This document shows, piece after piece, positions 55,421 through 63,886 of a stretch of 64,000 nucleotides of DNA. How positions within the stretch are numbered: position 1 is the stretch's first letter; every line of letters begins with the position of its first letter. Under the pieces are notes generated by a model. It saw nothing but the letters and a program-made list of their open reading frames with translations, made no database searches and was not told the DNA's origin. Location of the stretch: contig CAVTSA010000008.1 of assembly GCA_963737225.1 (NCBI GenBank), forward strand, positions 1 to 64,000, in the 5' to 3' direction. Both the position numbers and the translations under genes were made by a program. Source of the stretch: CAVTSA01 sp963737225 (lineage in GTDB: Bacteria; Chloroflexota; Dormibacteria; Dormibacterales; Dormibacteraceae).

Positions 55421-55438
55421 TTACGAGGGCGGTGGAGG

Positions 55439-56719
55439 TCAGTCCAGGTTGTAGGGGACCGGGAAGCGCCGGCAGAGGTCGAGCGTGCGCTCGCGGATGG
55501 CGTCCATCTGGGCGTCGGGAGACCCGGCCTGCAGCGCATCCAGGAGGTCGACCACGCAGTCCGCGACCTCCCTCATCTCCCCCTCCTTCATCCCGCGGGT
55601 GGTCACCGAGGGGCTGCCCAGGCGGATCCCGGAAGGGTTGAACTTGGAGGCCTCGTCGAACGGGATCGAGTTGCTGTTGAGCGTGATCCCGACGGTGTCG
55701 GCGGCGTCCTGCACCTGGCGTCCCTTGAGCCCCAGCGGCCGCAGGTCGGCGAGCATCAGGTGGTTGTCGGTGCCACCGCTGACCAGGCGCAGGCCGCGCT
55801 CCGACAGCCGCCCGGCCATCGCTTTCGCGTTGGCCACCACCTGCCGGGTGTAAGCCTTGTAGTCCGGCTTCAGCGCCTCACCGAAGCAGACCGCCTTGGC
55901 CGCGATCGCGTGCATCAGAGGACCGCCCTGGGTGCCCGGGAAGACCGCCGAGTTGATCTGTTTCTCGTAGTCCGTGGTCGCTCCCAGGATCATGCCGCCC
56001 CAGGCTCCGCGGAGTGTCTTCTGGATCGTGGTCGACACCACGTGCGAGTCCGGGACCGGCGACGGGTAGGCATCGCCCGCGACCAGACCCGCGAAATGGG
56101 CCATGTCGGTGAACAGGATGGCGTCCACCGAGTCCGCGATCTCACGCATGCGGCGGAAGTCGATGAACCGCGAGTAGGCGGAGTAGCCGGCCAGCAGCAG
56201 CTTCGGCCGCACCTCTTCCGCCTGCTTCTGGATCGCGTCGTAGTCGAGCCGCTCGGTCTCGCGGTCGACCCCGTAGGAGTGGATCTCGTAGAGCTTGCCC
56301 GAGAAGTTGGCCGGGCTCCCGTGGGTGAGGTGCCCACCCGCGGAGAGGTCCATGCCCATCACCCGGTCGCCGGGCTTGCAGAACGCCATGTACACGGCCG
56401 CGTTGGCCTGGCTCCCGGCGTGCGGCTGCACGTTGACGTAGGTGGCGCCGAACAGCTGCCGGGCACGGCTCTGGGCCAGCAGCTCGACCTCGTCGACCAC
56501 TTCGCAGCCGCCGTAGTAGCGCTTCCCGGGGTAGCCCTCGGCGTACTTGTTGGTGAGCAGGGAGCCGAGCGCCTCCAGAATCGGCGGGCTGGCCAGGTTC
56601 TCGGAGGGGATCAGCTCGAGAGTCTCCGACTGCCGCCGGTACTCCCGGCGGATCAGGTCGGCGACCTCCGGGTCCGCGCGGGTGAGCTCGGGCAGCCCGA
56701 GCGTCGTCGAAGAGGCCAT
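55439..56719 (-). CDS. glyA: Serine hydroxymethyltransferase, active-site variant
   Basis: 426 residues. Interconverts serine and glycine with tetrahydrofolate. LELIPSENLASPPILEALGS, VQPHAGSQANAAVY, FTDMAHFAGLVAGD are standard. The PLP-lysine segment reads STTIQKTLRGAWGG instead of the usual TTTHKTLRGPRGG: His before Lys234 is Gln, and PR is AW. Length and all other motifs are normal, so a working but altered enzyme or paralogue is likely. A TAGACT box lies close upstream of the ATG, suggesting a short leader. Confidence 0.88.
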   Translation of the reverse strand: MASSTTLGLPELTRADPEVADLIRREYRRQSETLELIPSENLASPPILEALGSLLTNKYAEGYPGKRYYGGCEVVDEVELLAQSRARQLFGATYVNVQPHAGSQANAAVYMAFCKPGDRVMGMDLSAGGHLTHGSPANFSGKLYEIHSYGVDRETERLDYDAIQKQAEEVRPKLLLAGYSAYSRFIDFRRMREIADSVDAILFTDMAHFAGLVAGDAYPSPVPDSHVVSTTIQKTLRGAWGGMILGATTDYEKQINSAVFPGTQGGPLMHAIAAKAVCFGEALKPDYKAYTRQVVANAKAMAGRLSERGLRLVSGGTDNHLMLADLRPLGLKGRQVQDAADTVGITLNSNSIPFDEASKFNPSGIRLGSPSVTTRGMKEGEMREVADCVVDLLDALQAGSPDAQMDAIRERTLDLCRRFPVPYNLD

Positions 56720-56786
56720 AACAGCACAGAGTCTAGGTACCGGCACGGCCTCCACACCACCACCCATCCCCACCACCACCCGGGTC

Positions 56787-56856
56787 CCCGGCCATCTGTC
56801 GACAGATGGCCGGGATCCGGGGGGCGGGGCGGTACATGTGTCGACAGATGGCCCAC
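56787..56856. repeat. Paired palindromes, core GTCGAC, 42-bp period (locus 9)
   Basis: The first copy is a perfect 28-bp palindrome (56787-56814) centred on GTCGAC at 56798. The second, at 56840, shares the 15-mer TGTCGACAGATGGCC but its left arm has diverged. It lies between the glyA start and the DUF2332 stop. Confidence 0.82.
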
Positions 56857-56871
56857 GACCGTGGGGGTGGG

Positions 56872-57871
56872 TCAGGTGGTGAGCCAGTCGATGTACGTGT
56901 TGTGCCCGTCAGCGTGGGCCAGGGGGATGCCGTCGAGCGAGAGCACGTTGTACGTCCAGTCGCCGCTGGTCGGCGCCTCGAGCGCGACCTCGTGCGCACC
57001 CAGCGAGCGGATCAGCGCCGAGAAGCGCTCCCGGTCGGGCGGCGGCAGGTAGGCCGAGACGGCGCTGTGCTGCACCACCAGCGTCGTACCCGGCGGCGCC
57101 TCGCGAGCGAGGGCGGACAGATCCCGCAGGACGTCGCCACGCCGCAGCGATACCGGGTGTTCGGCAGCCACCCGCAAAGCCGCCACCAGCCTCTCTCGCC
57201 GTTCGCGGTGCTCCGGCCAGACCAGCGCCCGCAGCCAGCCCGCGGTCTCCGGGTCGGCGGGGTCCAGCGGCGCCGCGTCGAGCCCCGCCCGCCACACCAC
57301 CTGAGGCAGGCCCGGCGGCACGGCGGCACCCGGTCCGCGCAGCTCGCAGCGCAGCGTCAGGGGCGCGTCCTCTGGTCCCAGCGCCCCGATCCCGAACTCA
57401 TAGCGATAGCGATCCAGCGCCAGGTTGAGACCGGCGCTGCACCCGGCGTCGATCAGCGCCACCGGCCCCGGCACGCGCGCCAGCGCCAGCGCCAGCGAGG
57501 CCGATCGCAGCACCTCGTTGGTCTGCGTACGCCGGGTCGCGACCAGCGCTCGCACCGAGTCGGCGTGGTCGAGCACCAGATCGGCGAACGCGTCCGCCGC
57601 CGCCGGCGACGGGGGCAGCCCGCCACCCAGATCCGGGTACCAGCGACGCAGGGGATGGTCGACGCCTTCCAGCAGCAGGGCGTGCGCCACGGCCAGGAGA
57701 AGGTTCGGCCGGCGCTGGCCCGGCTGCGCGTCGAGGAGCAGCTCGAGCACCTCGGGCCGCTCGGCCACGCCGGCGAGCGACCGCCTGGTACAGCGGGGAG
57801 CTGCCCGCCGCCTCGGCCTCGGCAAAGCGCCGGAACCGGTCCGCCAGCAGCGGCAGCAGCAGCGCCGGGCG
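56872..57871 (-). pseudogene. DUF2332 protein, frameshift near its N terminus
   Basis: The main frame covers about 305 residues: LAGVAERPEVLELLLDAQPGQRRPNLLLAVAH, ALIDAGCSAGLNLALDRY (methyltransferase-like glycine loop), VWPEHRERRERLVAALRVA and TLVVQHSAVSAYL, all DUF2332. Its natural N terminus, LADRFRRFAEAEAAGSSPLYQA, is in another frame; the switch is near 57781-57784. That frame continues upstream, without a stop, into tsaC. Function unknown. Confidence 0.7.
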
Positions 57872-58433
57872 CGAGATGGGTCCCGCACGGAGGACCTCGG
57901 GATCCTCCGCCGCGAGGGTGAGGACGGTGGAGGCCATCCCACCCGGGGCCGGGCCGCCATCCAGCACCGCCGCGACCCCGTCGAGCTGCGCCGCCTGGGG
58001 AGCGGTGAGGGCCGGCGGCATGCCGCTGAGGTTCGCGCTGGTGGTGGCGACGGGGCTGCCCACGGCCTGCAGCAGGGCCAGCGCCAGGGCGTGGTCGGGG
58101 ATCCGCACCCCCAAGGTGGGCTCGTCACCGGAGCGGGCGGGCAGCACCAGCGTCAGCGGACCCGGCCACCAGCGGCCGGCCAGCGCGCGGGCGGCCGGCG
58201 TCAGCTGCACGAGCGGGGGAGAAGGCATCGACGTCCGGCGCCATCGCGATCAAGGCCTTCTCGGCGGGACGGCGCTTGACCAGGTAGATACGCTCGCATG
58301 CCGCGCGGTCGCCGGCCATCGCCGCCAGGCCGTAGACGGTATCGGTGGGGAAGGCGATCACCTCACCCTCTGCCAGCAGCTGCGCCGCCCGGGCCAGCCC
58401 GTTCGGGGACGCGGGCAGCAGCGGCGCCGTCAC
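57872..58433 (-). pseudogene. tsaC: Threonylcarbamoyl-AMP synthase (YrdC/Sua5), one frameshift
   Basis: Makes threonylcarbamoyl-AMP for tRNA t6A. From a GTG at 58433 (GTGA overlap with prmC) the frame gives LAEGEVIAFPTDTVYGLAAMAG and IYLVKRRPAEKALIAM, then shifts at a CCCCC run (plus-strand GGGGG, 58215-58219) and continues WWPGPLTLVLPA, VGSPVATTSANLSGMPP and PGGMASTVL. Every YrdC motif is present, so removing one C restores the gene. Since this function is normally essential, a sequence error is more likely than true loss. Confidence 0.8.
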
Positions 58434-59278
58434 CGGATGGAGCCCACGCGCGCCTCCAGCACCCGCACGTGCCCGGCCAGGTCTCGGCGCAGCTCGTGCC
58501 CGGCGTAGCCGTCGAGCGGGATCAACCGCCCGGCCACCGCTTCGTCGAGCTCCGCCAGCACCACGCCGCCCGCCGCCAGGTGGCCCGGTGCCTCTGCCAG
58601 GAGACGGTTCACGAGCGCCGACCCGCCGTCCTCCGCGAACAGAGCGTGGGCGGGCTCGGCGAGCACCTCGCGCGGCAGCTCCGCGTCCGGGGCCACGTAG
58701 GGCAGGTTGGCCAGGACCAGGTCGAGGTCCCCGGGCGCCGGCGCCAGCAGATCGCCCCGGACCAGCTTCACCCGATCGCCCAGCTCGTGACGGGCGACGT
58801 TGCGCGCCGCCACCTCGAGCGCGGCGTCGTCGTCGTCCGACGCCCACACCCGGGCCTCGGGGACGAAGTGCGCGACCGCGATCGCGATGCATCCGCTGCC
58901 GGTCCCGACGTCGGCGATGCGGACCTCGGTCCGGCCGCCGGTCACCAGCGCCCGCGCCAGGGTCACGGCGCGCTCGACCAGCACCTCGGTATCGGGGTTC
59001 GGAACCAGCACCGCCGGCGTGACCTCGAAGTCGAGGGTCATGAACTCCTTGTGTCCCAGCAGGTACGCGACCGGCTCACCCCGGGCGCGGCGGGCGCTGA
59101 GCTCGCGAAACGGGGCGATCTCGCGCTCCGACAGCGGACGCTCGAACTGCAGGTAGAGGTCGAGGCGGCGGATGCCGAGGGAAGCCGCCAGGAGGAGCTC
59201 CGCATCGAGGCGCGGAGACGTGGAGCCGTTCTTCTCCAGGTACCCGGTCGCCCGGCGAAGCAGCTCGAGGAGGGTCAT
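58430..59278 (-). CDS. prmC: Release factor glutamine methyltransferase PrmC/HemK
   Basis: 282 residues from the ATG at 59278. Methylates the Gln of the GGQ loop in RF1/RF2. The N-terminal helical domain (about 1-75) precedes the SAM domain with VRIADVGTGSGCIAIA. The catalytic motif is ANLPYV, with Leu in place of the first Pro of NPPY. Its ATG overlaps the vapC stop (ATGA) and its stop overlaps the tsaC start. Confidence 0.9.
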   Translation of the reverse strand: MTLLELLRRATGYLEKNGSTSPRLDAELLLAASLGIRRLDLYLQFERPLSEREIAPFRELSARRARGEPVAYLLGHKEFMTLDFEVTPAVLVPNPDTEVLVERAVTLARALVTGGRTEVRIADVGTGSGCIAIAVAHFVPEARVWASDDDDAALEVAARNVARHELGDRVKLVRGDLLAPAPGDLDLVLANLPYVAPDAELPREVLAEPAHALFAEDGGSALVNRLLAEAPGHLAAGGVVLAELDEAVAGRLIPLDGYAGHELRRDLAGHVRVLEARVGSIR

Positions 59279-59664
59279 TCCGGGCGCAAGTCCTCGACAG
59301 TGCATGGCAGGTCGGGCGCGTCGAGTATCTCGGGGTCACCGGTGAGCAGTGCCGCACCCAACGCCGCGGCATTGGCGATCGCGAAGCAGTCGGCCAGCGA
59401 GATGGCAAGACGCGCCTTGAGGCGGGCGACATCCACCATCTGCGTCACTCCGGGCAACGTGACGTCGAGCACATCGCGCAGCTCGGCCAGGCTGCTGTCG
59501 GCCTCGGCGCGACCGTGCTGCCGCTCGATCCGGTAGTACACCTCGGCCGCGTTGACCCAGCTCAGCCCCGGCCGGTCGCCTAAGACAGCCATAACGCGGC
59601 TGTACGCGGGCTCGTCCCCGTCCAACCAGGACAGCACCGCCCAGGAATCGAGGCAGAGCGTCAC
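59275..59664 (-). CDS. vapC: VapC-type PIN-domain ribonuclease toxin
   Basis: 129 residues with the PIN acidic residues Asp6 (LCLDSWAVLSWL), Glu41 (NAAEVYYRI), Asp92 (SLADCFAIANA) and Asp110 (LLTGDPE). It would cleave RNA unless held by VapB. The ATG overlaps the vapB stop, and its own stop overlaps the prmC start, so all three are translationally coupled. Confidence 0.88.
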   Translation of the reverse strand: MTLCLDSWAVLSWLDGDEPAYSRVMAVLGDRPGLSWVNAAEVYYRIERQHGRAEADSSLAELRDVLDVTLPGVTQMVDVARLKARLAISLADCFAIANAAALGAALLTGDPEILDAPDLPCTVEDLRPE

Positions 59665-59876
59665 CGGGGCTCGCGGGCGCGGTCTTTGAGCAGCTCCTCC
59701 GCCATACCGCTGTGGTTGAACCTACCGCCCAGGTCGTCGGCGGGGTGCCGAGCGATGACGACGACGCGATCGCCGTCCAGCCCGAAGGAAACCTCCGTGC
59801 CGGGATGAAGGCCGACCCTGTCCCGCAACTCCTTGGGAATCACGACCTGCCCTTTGGCACCCACCCTTTGAGTCAT
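59661..59876 (-). CDS. vapB: VapB/AbrB-type antitoxin
   Basis: 71 residues. RVGAKGQVVIPKELRDRVGLHPGTEVSFG is a complete AbrB/SpoVT swapped-hairpin DNA-binding domain; the C-terminal helix should bind VapC. It probably represses its own promoter, and a 42-bp-spaced palindrome pair lies 70 bp upstream. Confidence 0.87.
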   Translation of the reverse strand: MTQRVGAKGQVVIPKELRDRVGLHPGTEVSFGLDGDRVVVIARHPADDLGGRFNHSGMAEELLKDRAREPR

Positions 59877-59941
59877 ACATCCTCAGTATAACCCGTGGGA
59901 AGATTCGATCCACAGACAGTTTGCGGACAACTCAACAACCG

Positions 59942-60000
59942 CGCAATGCTAGCAATCGCGCCCAATCCCACGCCGGATAACTGCACATCGCTAGCAATGT
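59942..60000. repeat. Paired palindromes, core GCTAGC, 42-bp period (locus 10)
   Basis: GCTAGCAAT starts at 59948 and 59990, 42 bp apart. The second copy, ACATCGCTAGCAATGT, is one base from a perfect 16-bp palindrome. It lies between the prfA stop and the vapB start, where it could serve as a VapB operator. Confidence 0.75.
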
Positions 60001-60019
60001 GAGCTTATCGGGCGCGCGG

Positions 60020-61099
60020 TCAGACCGGCTCCGACTCGGCCTCCAGCCGCGCCTGCCGGTCGGCCGTCACCAGCGCCGTGGAGAACTCCTCGAGATTGCC
60101 CTGCATGACCTGGTCCAGCTTGTACAGCGTGAGCCCGATGCGGTGGTCGGTGACCCGGTTCTCCTTGAAGTTGTAGGTTCGGATCTTTTCGGAGCGGGAT
60201 CCGGTCCGCACCATCGACTGCCGGGTCGCCGACTGCGCCGCCTGCTGCTCGGCCAGCTTCTGCTCGTAGAGCCGGCTGCGCAGGACCCGCAGCGCCTTCT
60301 CGCGGTTCTTGATCTGCGACTTCTCGTCCTGGATCGCGACCACCGTCCCGGTCGGCAGGTGGGTGACGCGGATCGCCGAGTAGGTCGTGTTCACCGACTG
60401 ACCGCCGGGACCGGTCGAGGTGGAGGTCTCGATCTTGAGGTCCTTCTCCGGCAGCTCGACCTCGACCGGGTCCGGCTCCGGCATCACCGCCACCGTCGCC
60501 GCGGAGGTGTGCACGCGGCCCTGCGACTCGGTGACCGGCACCCGCTGCACCCGGTGCACGCCGGCCTCGTACTTCAGCAGCGAGTAGGCCCCGCGTCCGT
60601 GCACCTCGAACTCGATCTTGTCGAAGCCTCCGAGCGGCGTCTCCTGCTGCTCCACCACCTCGATCTTCCAGCCCTTCTGCTCCGCCCACCGGGAGTACAT
60701 GCGGAAGAGGTCGGCGGCGAACAGGGCCGCCTCCTCGCCGCCTTCGGCGCCCTGGATGTCGACCACGACGTCGCGCTCGTCGTTGGGATCCTTGGGCACC
60801 AGCAACTCCCGGAGCCGGGCTTCGAGGCCTTCGAGACGCTGTTCCAGCTCCCGCTCCTCCGCCCGCAGGTAGTCCTGCATCTCGGGGTCCCGCTCGGCGC
60901 GGGCCAGCTCGCGGGCGTCCGCCAGCTCCTGACGCGCCACCCGATAGCGCTCGTAGGTCTCGACCAGCCCCTCCAGCTCGTGGAGCTCGCGTCCGAGCGC
61001 CGAGATGCGCTCGTGGTCGCGCAGCACAGCCGGGTCTGCCATCTCGCGCTGGAGGTCCCGGTAACGCTCTGCGATCGCGTCCAGGCGGTCGATCATCAT
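60020..61099 (-). CDS. prfA: Peptide chain release factor 1
   Basis: 359 residues. RVPVTESQGRVHTS carries the PxT motif that reads UAG/UAA, and STSTGPGGQSVNTTYSAIRVTH the GGQ loop. Adjacent ATGs at 61099 and 61096 are both possible, as is an upstream start at 61129. It lies downstream of rpmE; prmC, its modifier, is separated from it by vapBC. Confidence 0.95.
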   Translation of the reverse strand: MMIDRLDAIAERYRDLQREMADPAVLRDHERISALGRELHELEGLVETYERYRVARQELADARELARAERDPEMQDYLRAEERELEQRLEGLEARLRELLVPKDPNDERDVVVDIQGAEGGEEAALFAADLFRMYSRWAEQKGWKIEVVEQQETPLGGFDKIEFEVHGRGAYSLLKYEAGVHRVQRVPVTESQGRVHTSAATVAVMPEPDPVEVELPEKDLKIETSTSTGPGGQSVNTTYSAIRVTHLPTGTVVAIQDEKSQIKNREKALRVLRSRLYEQKLAEQQAAQSATRQSMVRTGSRSEKIRTYNFKENRVTDHRIGLTLYKLDQVMQGNLEEFSTALVTADRQARLEAESEPV

Positions 61100-61198
61100 C
61101 TCAACCTCGCCGCCCGGCGGACTCGCCACGGAGCCCCCGCCCCGCTCCCTGGATCCAGGACTCGCGACCGGCCATGGTCTGACCGCCGGCGAGCCTGG

Positions 61199-61411
61199 CT
61201 ACCGCGACGTTCTCTTCGCCGCGCGCTTGCGGAACCGCTCGACCTGACCGCCGGTATCGACGATGCGCTGGGTCCCGGTGTAGAAGGGGTGGCAGACGGA
61301 GCAGATCTCGGTCTTCAACTCCGGCTTGGTGGAGCCGGTCGTGAACGTGTTCCCACACACGCAGGTCACGACCGCGTTCTCGTAGTAGGTAGGGTGAATA
61401 GCCGTCTTCAT
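61199..61411 (-). CDS. rpmE: Ribosomal protein bL31, zinc type
   Basis: 70 residues. MKTAIHPTYYENAVVTCVCGN, with Cys17, Cys19, Cys37 and Cys40 as zinc ligands (the C+ form), and FYTGTQRIVDTGGQVERFRKR are standard. It lies upstream of prfA, a common bacterial order. Confidence 0.96.
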   Translation of the reverse strand: MKTAIHPTYYENAVVTCVCGNTFTTGSTKPELKTEICSVCHPFYTGTQRIVDTGGQVERFRKRAAKRTSR

Positions 61412-61553
61412 CAGAGCCTCACATAGTACCTGCCCACTCGCGGGGCTATTTCAAACGGACGGCGCCGCGTCACACTCCCGGCACCGCGCCGCCTGTGCGA
61501 TCATGTCGCGCACGGAGCAGTAGCAGTCGGCCGGGAGGCGATCGGGGGACGGC

Positions 61554-62552
61554 GTGACAGGAAGACACCTACAGGACTTGACAACGCCCGCCCTCCTGCT
61601 CGAGGCCGACGCGTTCGAGCACAACCTCAACACGATGGCGGCGGCACTGCCGGGATCCCGGCTTCGCCCTCACGTCAAGGCGCACAAGTGCACCTCGCTG
61701 GCGGCGCGCCAGGCGGCACTCGGCCACCGCGGGTTCACGTGCGCCACGATCCGGGAGGTCGAAGGGCTCGCCGCGGCGGGGCTCGGCGAAGACCTGCTGC
61801 TCGCCAACGAGGTCGTCGACGCGACGCGCCTGGGCCGTCTCGACGCTCGCGTCACCGTCGCCGTCGACTCGGCCGCAACGGTGGCGGCCGCGGCGCGAGG
61901 TGGCATCAAGGAGGTCCTGATCGACGTCAACGTGGGCCTGCCCCGGTGCGGCATCCCGCCCTCGGGCGCCGGGGCGCTCGCCGAGCTGGCGCGCGCCGAG
62001 GGGCTGCGCGTACGCGGGGTGATGGGCTACGAGGGACACGTGGTCGGGATTCCCGATCGCGCCGTGCGCGAGGAGCGGACGCGGGAGGCGATGGAGATGC
62101 TCGTCGCGGCCCACGCCGACGTGGGTGGCGAGGTGATCTCGGGCGGCGGCACCGGCACCTACGACCTGAACACGTGGGTGAACGAGCTGCAGGCCGGGTC
62201 GTACGCGCTGATGGACACGGCCTACGCGAAGCTGGACATCCCCTTCCGGCAGGCGCTCCAGGTGCAGGCGCGGGTGATCTCGGTCTCGACGGAGGGCGGG
62301 TGGGCGGTCGCCGACTGCGGTCTCAAGGCGCTGGGCATGGACCACGGCAACCCTGACGTGGAAGGCGGCACCGTGTTCTCCGTTTCGGACGAGCACATCT
62401 CGTTCGTCCCTGACCAGCCGCTGGCGGTGGGTGACCTGGTCCGCGTGATGCCCGCTCACTGCGACCCCACCATGGCCCTGCATGAGCGGGTTCATCTGGT
62501 GTCCGGCGACGACGTGCTGGAGACCTGGGCCATCGACCTCCGGGGGTGGTGA
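61554..62552 (+). CDS. D-threonine aldolase/alanine racemase N-terminal-type PLP enzyme
   Basis: 332 residues from a GTG. TPALLLEADAFEHNLNTMAA and RPHVKAHKCTSLAARQ hold the PLP lysine of fold type III. VNVGLPRCGI, GYEGHVVGI and SGGGTGTYDLN follow, and the C-terminal VMPAHCDPTMALHERVHLV contains the His/Cys metal site of D-threonine aldolases. It likely cleaves a D-beta-hydroxy amino acid. First gene of an operon with an aldonolactone oxidase and a permease. Confidence 0.85.
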   Translation: MTGRHLQDLTTPALLLEADAFEHNLNTMAAALPGSRLRPHVKAHKCTSLAARQAALGHRGFTCATIREVEGLAAAGLGEDLLLANEVVDATRLGRLDARVTVAVDSAATVAAAARGGIKEVLIDVNVGLPRCGIPPSGAGALAELARAEGLRVRGVMGYEGHVVGIPDRAVREERTREAMEMLVAAHADVGGEVISGGGTGTYDLNTWVNELQAGSYALMDTAYAKLDIPFRQALQVQARVISVSTEGGWAVADCGLKALGMDHGNPDVEGGTVFSVSDEHISFVPDQPLAVGDLVRVMPAHCDPTMALHERVHLVSGDDVLETWAIDLRGW

Positions 62553-62557
62553 GCATC

Positions 62558-63886
62558 ATGTCCTGGACGAACTGGGGCGGCACCTACACCTGCCACCCGA
62601 CCCGCATCGTCTCCCCGCGGACCGAGGAGGAGATCGCCCAGCTGGTCGGCCAGGCTCGCGAGCGCGGCGAGCACGTGAAGGTGGTGGGGAGCGGGCACTC
62701 CTTCACCGACATCGCGTGCACCGACGGCGTGCTGGTCAAGCTCGACCGGTACAACCTGGTGCTCGCCATCGACCGTGAGGCCAGGACGGTCACGGTGCAG
62801 TCCGGCATCACGGTCGTCGACCTGGCCACCGCCATCGCCCCTTTCGGGCTGGCACTGGAGAACATGGGCGACGTCGGCTACCAGACGATCAGTGGGGCGA
62901 TCTCGACGGCGACGCACGGCACCGGCGAGAGGCTCCGCAACATCCCCAGTCAGGTGGCGGGTCTGCGCCTGGTGCTCGCCGATGGCAGCACGCTCGACTG
63001 CTCCCGGGAGCAGGAGCCGGAGGTGTTCGAGGTGGCGCGGGTCGGGCTGGGCGCACTCGGTGTCATCTCCACGGTGACGCTGCGCTGCGTCCCCGCCTAC
63101 TACGTCCGTTCGGTGCAGCAGCCGATGCGGATCGAGGAGGTCCTCGACACCTTCGACGAGCGGGCGGCTGCCAACGACCACTTCGAGCTCTTCTGGTGGC
63201 CGCACACCCCGTGGGCGCAGACGATCACCAACACCCGCACCCAGGAGGCCCCGTCGGAGCAGGCGCGGCGCGCCGGCTGGCGCAGCTGGGTGAGCGACGT
63301 CCTGATCGAGAACCACGCGTTCGGTGTCATCCAGCGCGCGGCGGTCGTCAATCCCGACTGGATCCCGCGACTCTCGGCGCTGACGGCGCGGAGCATGACC
63401 CCCAAGACCGTGCACGACCGCTCGGACCGCATCTTCGGCAACGAGCGCCTGGTGCGGTTCGCCGAGATGGAGTACGCGGTGCCGAGGGACCACCTGGTCC
63501 CGGCGGTGCGCGACGTCCGCGCCATGCTCGAACGCACCGGCCTGAATGTCAGCTTCCCGGTCGAGGTACGCACGGTCGCGGCCGACGACATACCGCTCAG
63601 CCCCGCCTTCGGCCGTCCCACCGGCTACATCGCGGTCCACGTCTTCCACCTGCTGCCGTATCACCCGTACTTCCGCGAGGTGGAGGCGATCATGAACGCG
63701 CACGAGGGCCGTCCGCACTGGGGAAAGCTGCACTTCCAGACCGCGGAGACGCTTCGGCCGCGCTATCCGCTGTGGGACCGGTTCATCGCGGTGCGCGACG
63801 GACTCGACCCCGACCGCCGCTTCGGCAACGCCTACCTGGAGCGCGTGCTCGGGGGAACGACTGAGACCGACCCCGGACCCAACTGA
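62558..63886 (+). CDS. FAD-linked aldonolactone oxidase (D-arabinono-1,4-lactone oxidase family)
   Basis: 442 residues from the ATG; GTGs at 62546 and 62549 (the latter overlapping the previous stop) are alternatives. HVKVVGSGHSFTDIACTDGVLVKLD is the FAD-binding PP-loop region, GAISTATHGTG the second, and PHWGKLHF is the HWxK motif that defines this oxidase family. It oxidises a sugar lactone or alditol with oxygen. Exact substrate unknown. Confidence 0.87.
   Translation: MSWTNWGGTYTCHPTRIVSPRTEEEIAQLVGQARERGEHVKVVGSGHSFTDIACTDGVLVKLDRYNLVLAIDREARTVTVQSGITVVDLATAIAPFGLALENMGDVGYQTISGAISTATHGTGERLRNIPSQVAGLRLVLADGSTLDCSREQEPEVFEVARVGLGALGVISTVTLRCVPAYYVRSVQQPMRIEEVLDTFDERAAANDHFELFWWPHTPWAQTITNTRTQEAPSEQARRAGWRSWVSDVLIENHAFGVIQRAAVVNPDWIPRLSALTARSMTPKTVHDRSDRIFGNERLVRFAEMEYAVPRDHLVPAVRDVRAMLERTGLNVSFPVEVRTVAADDIPLSPAFGRPTGYIAVHVFHLLPYHPYFREVEAIMNAHEGRPHWGKLHFQTAETLRPRYPLWDRFIAVRDGLDPDRRFGNAYLERVLGGTTETDPGPN

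Noticed and set aside
59999..61426. 475-residue plus-strand frame opposite prfA and rpmE
   Set aside because: Leucine/arginine-rich shadow of prfA; no domain and no initiation signal.
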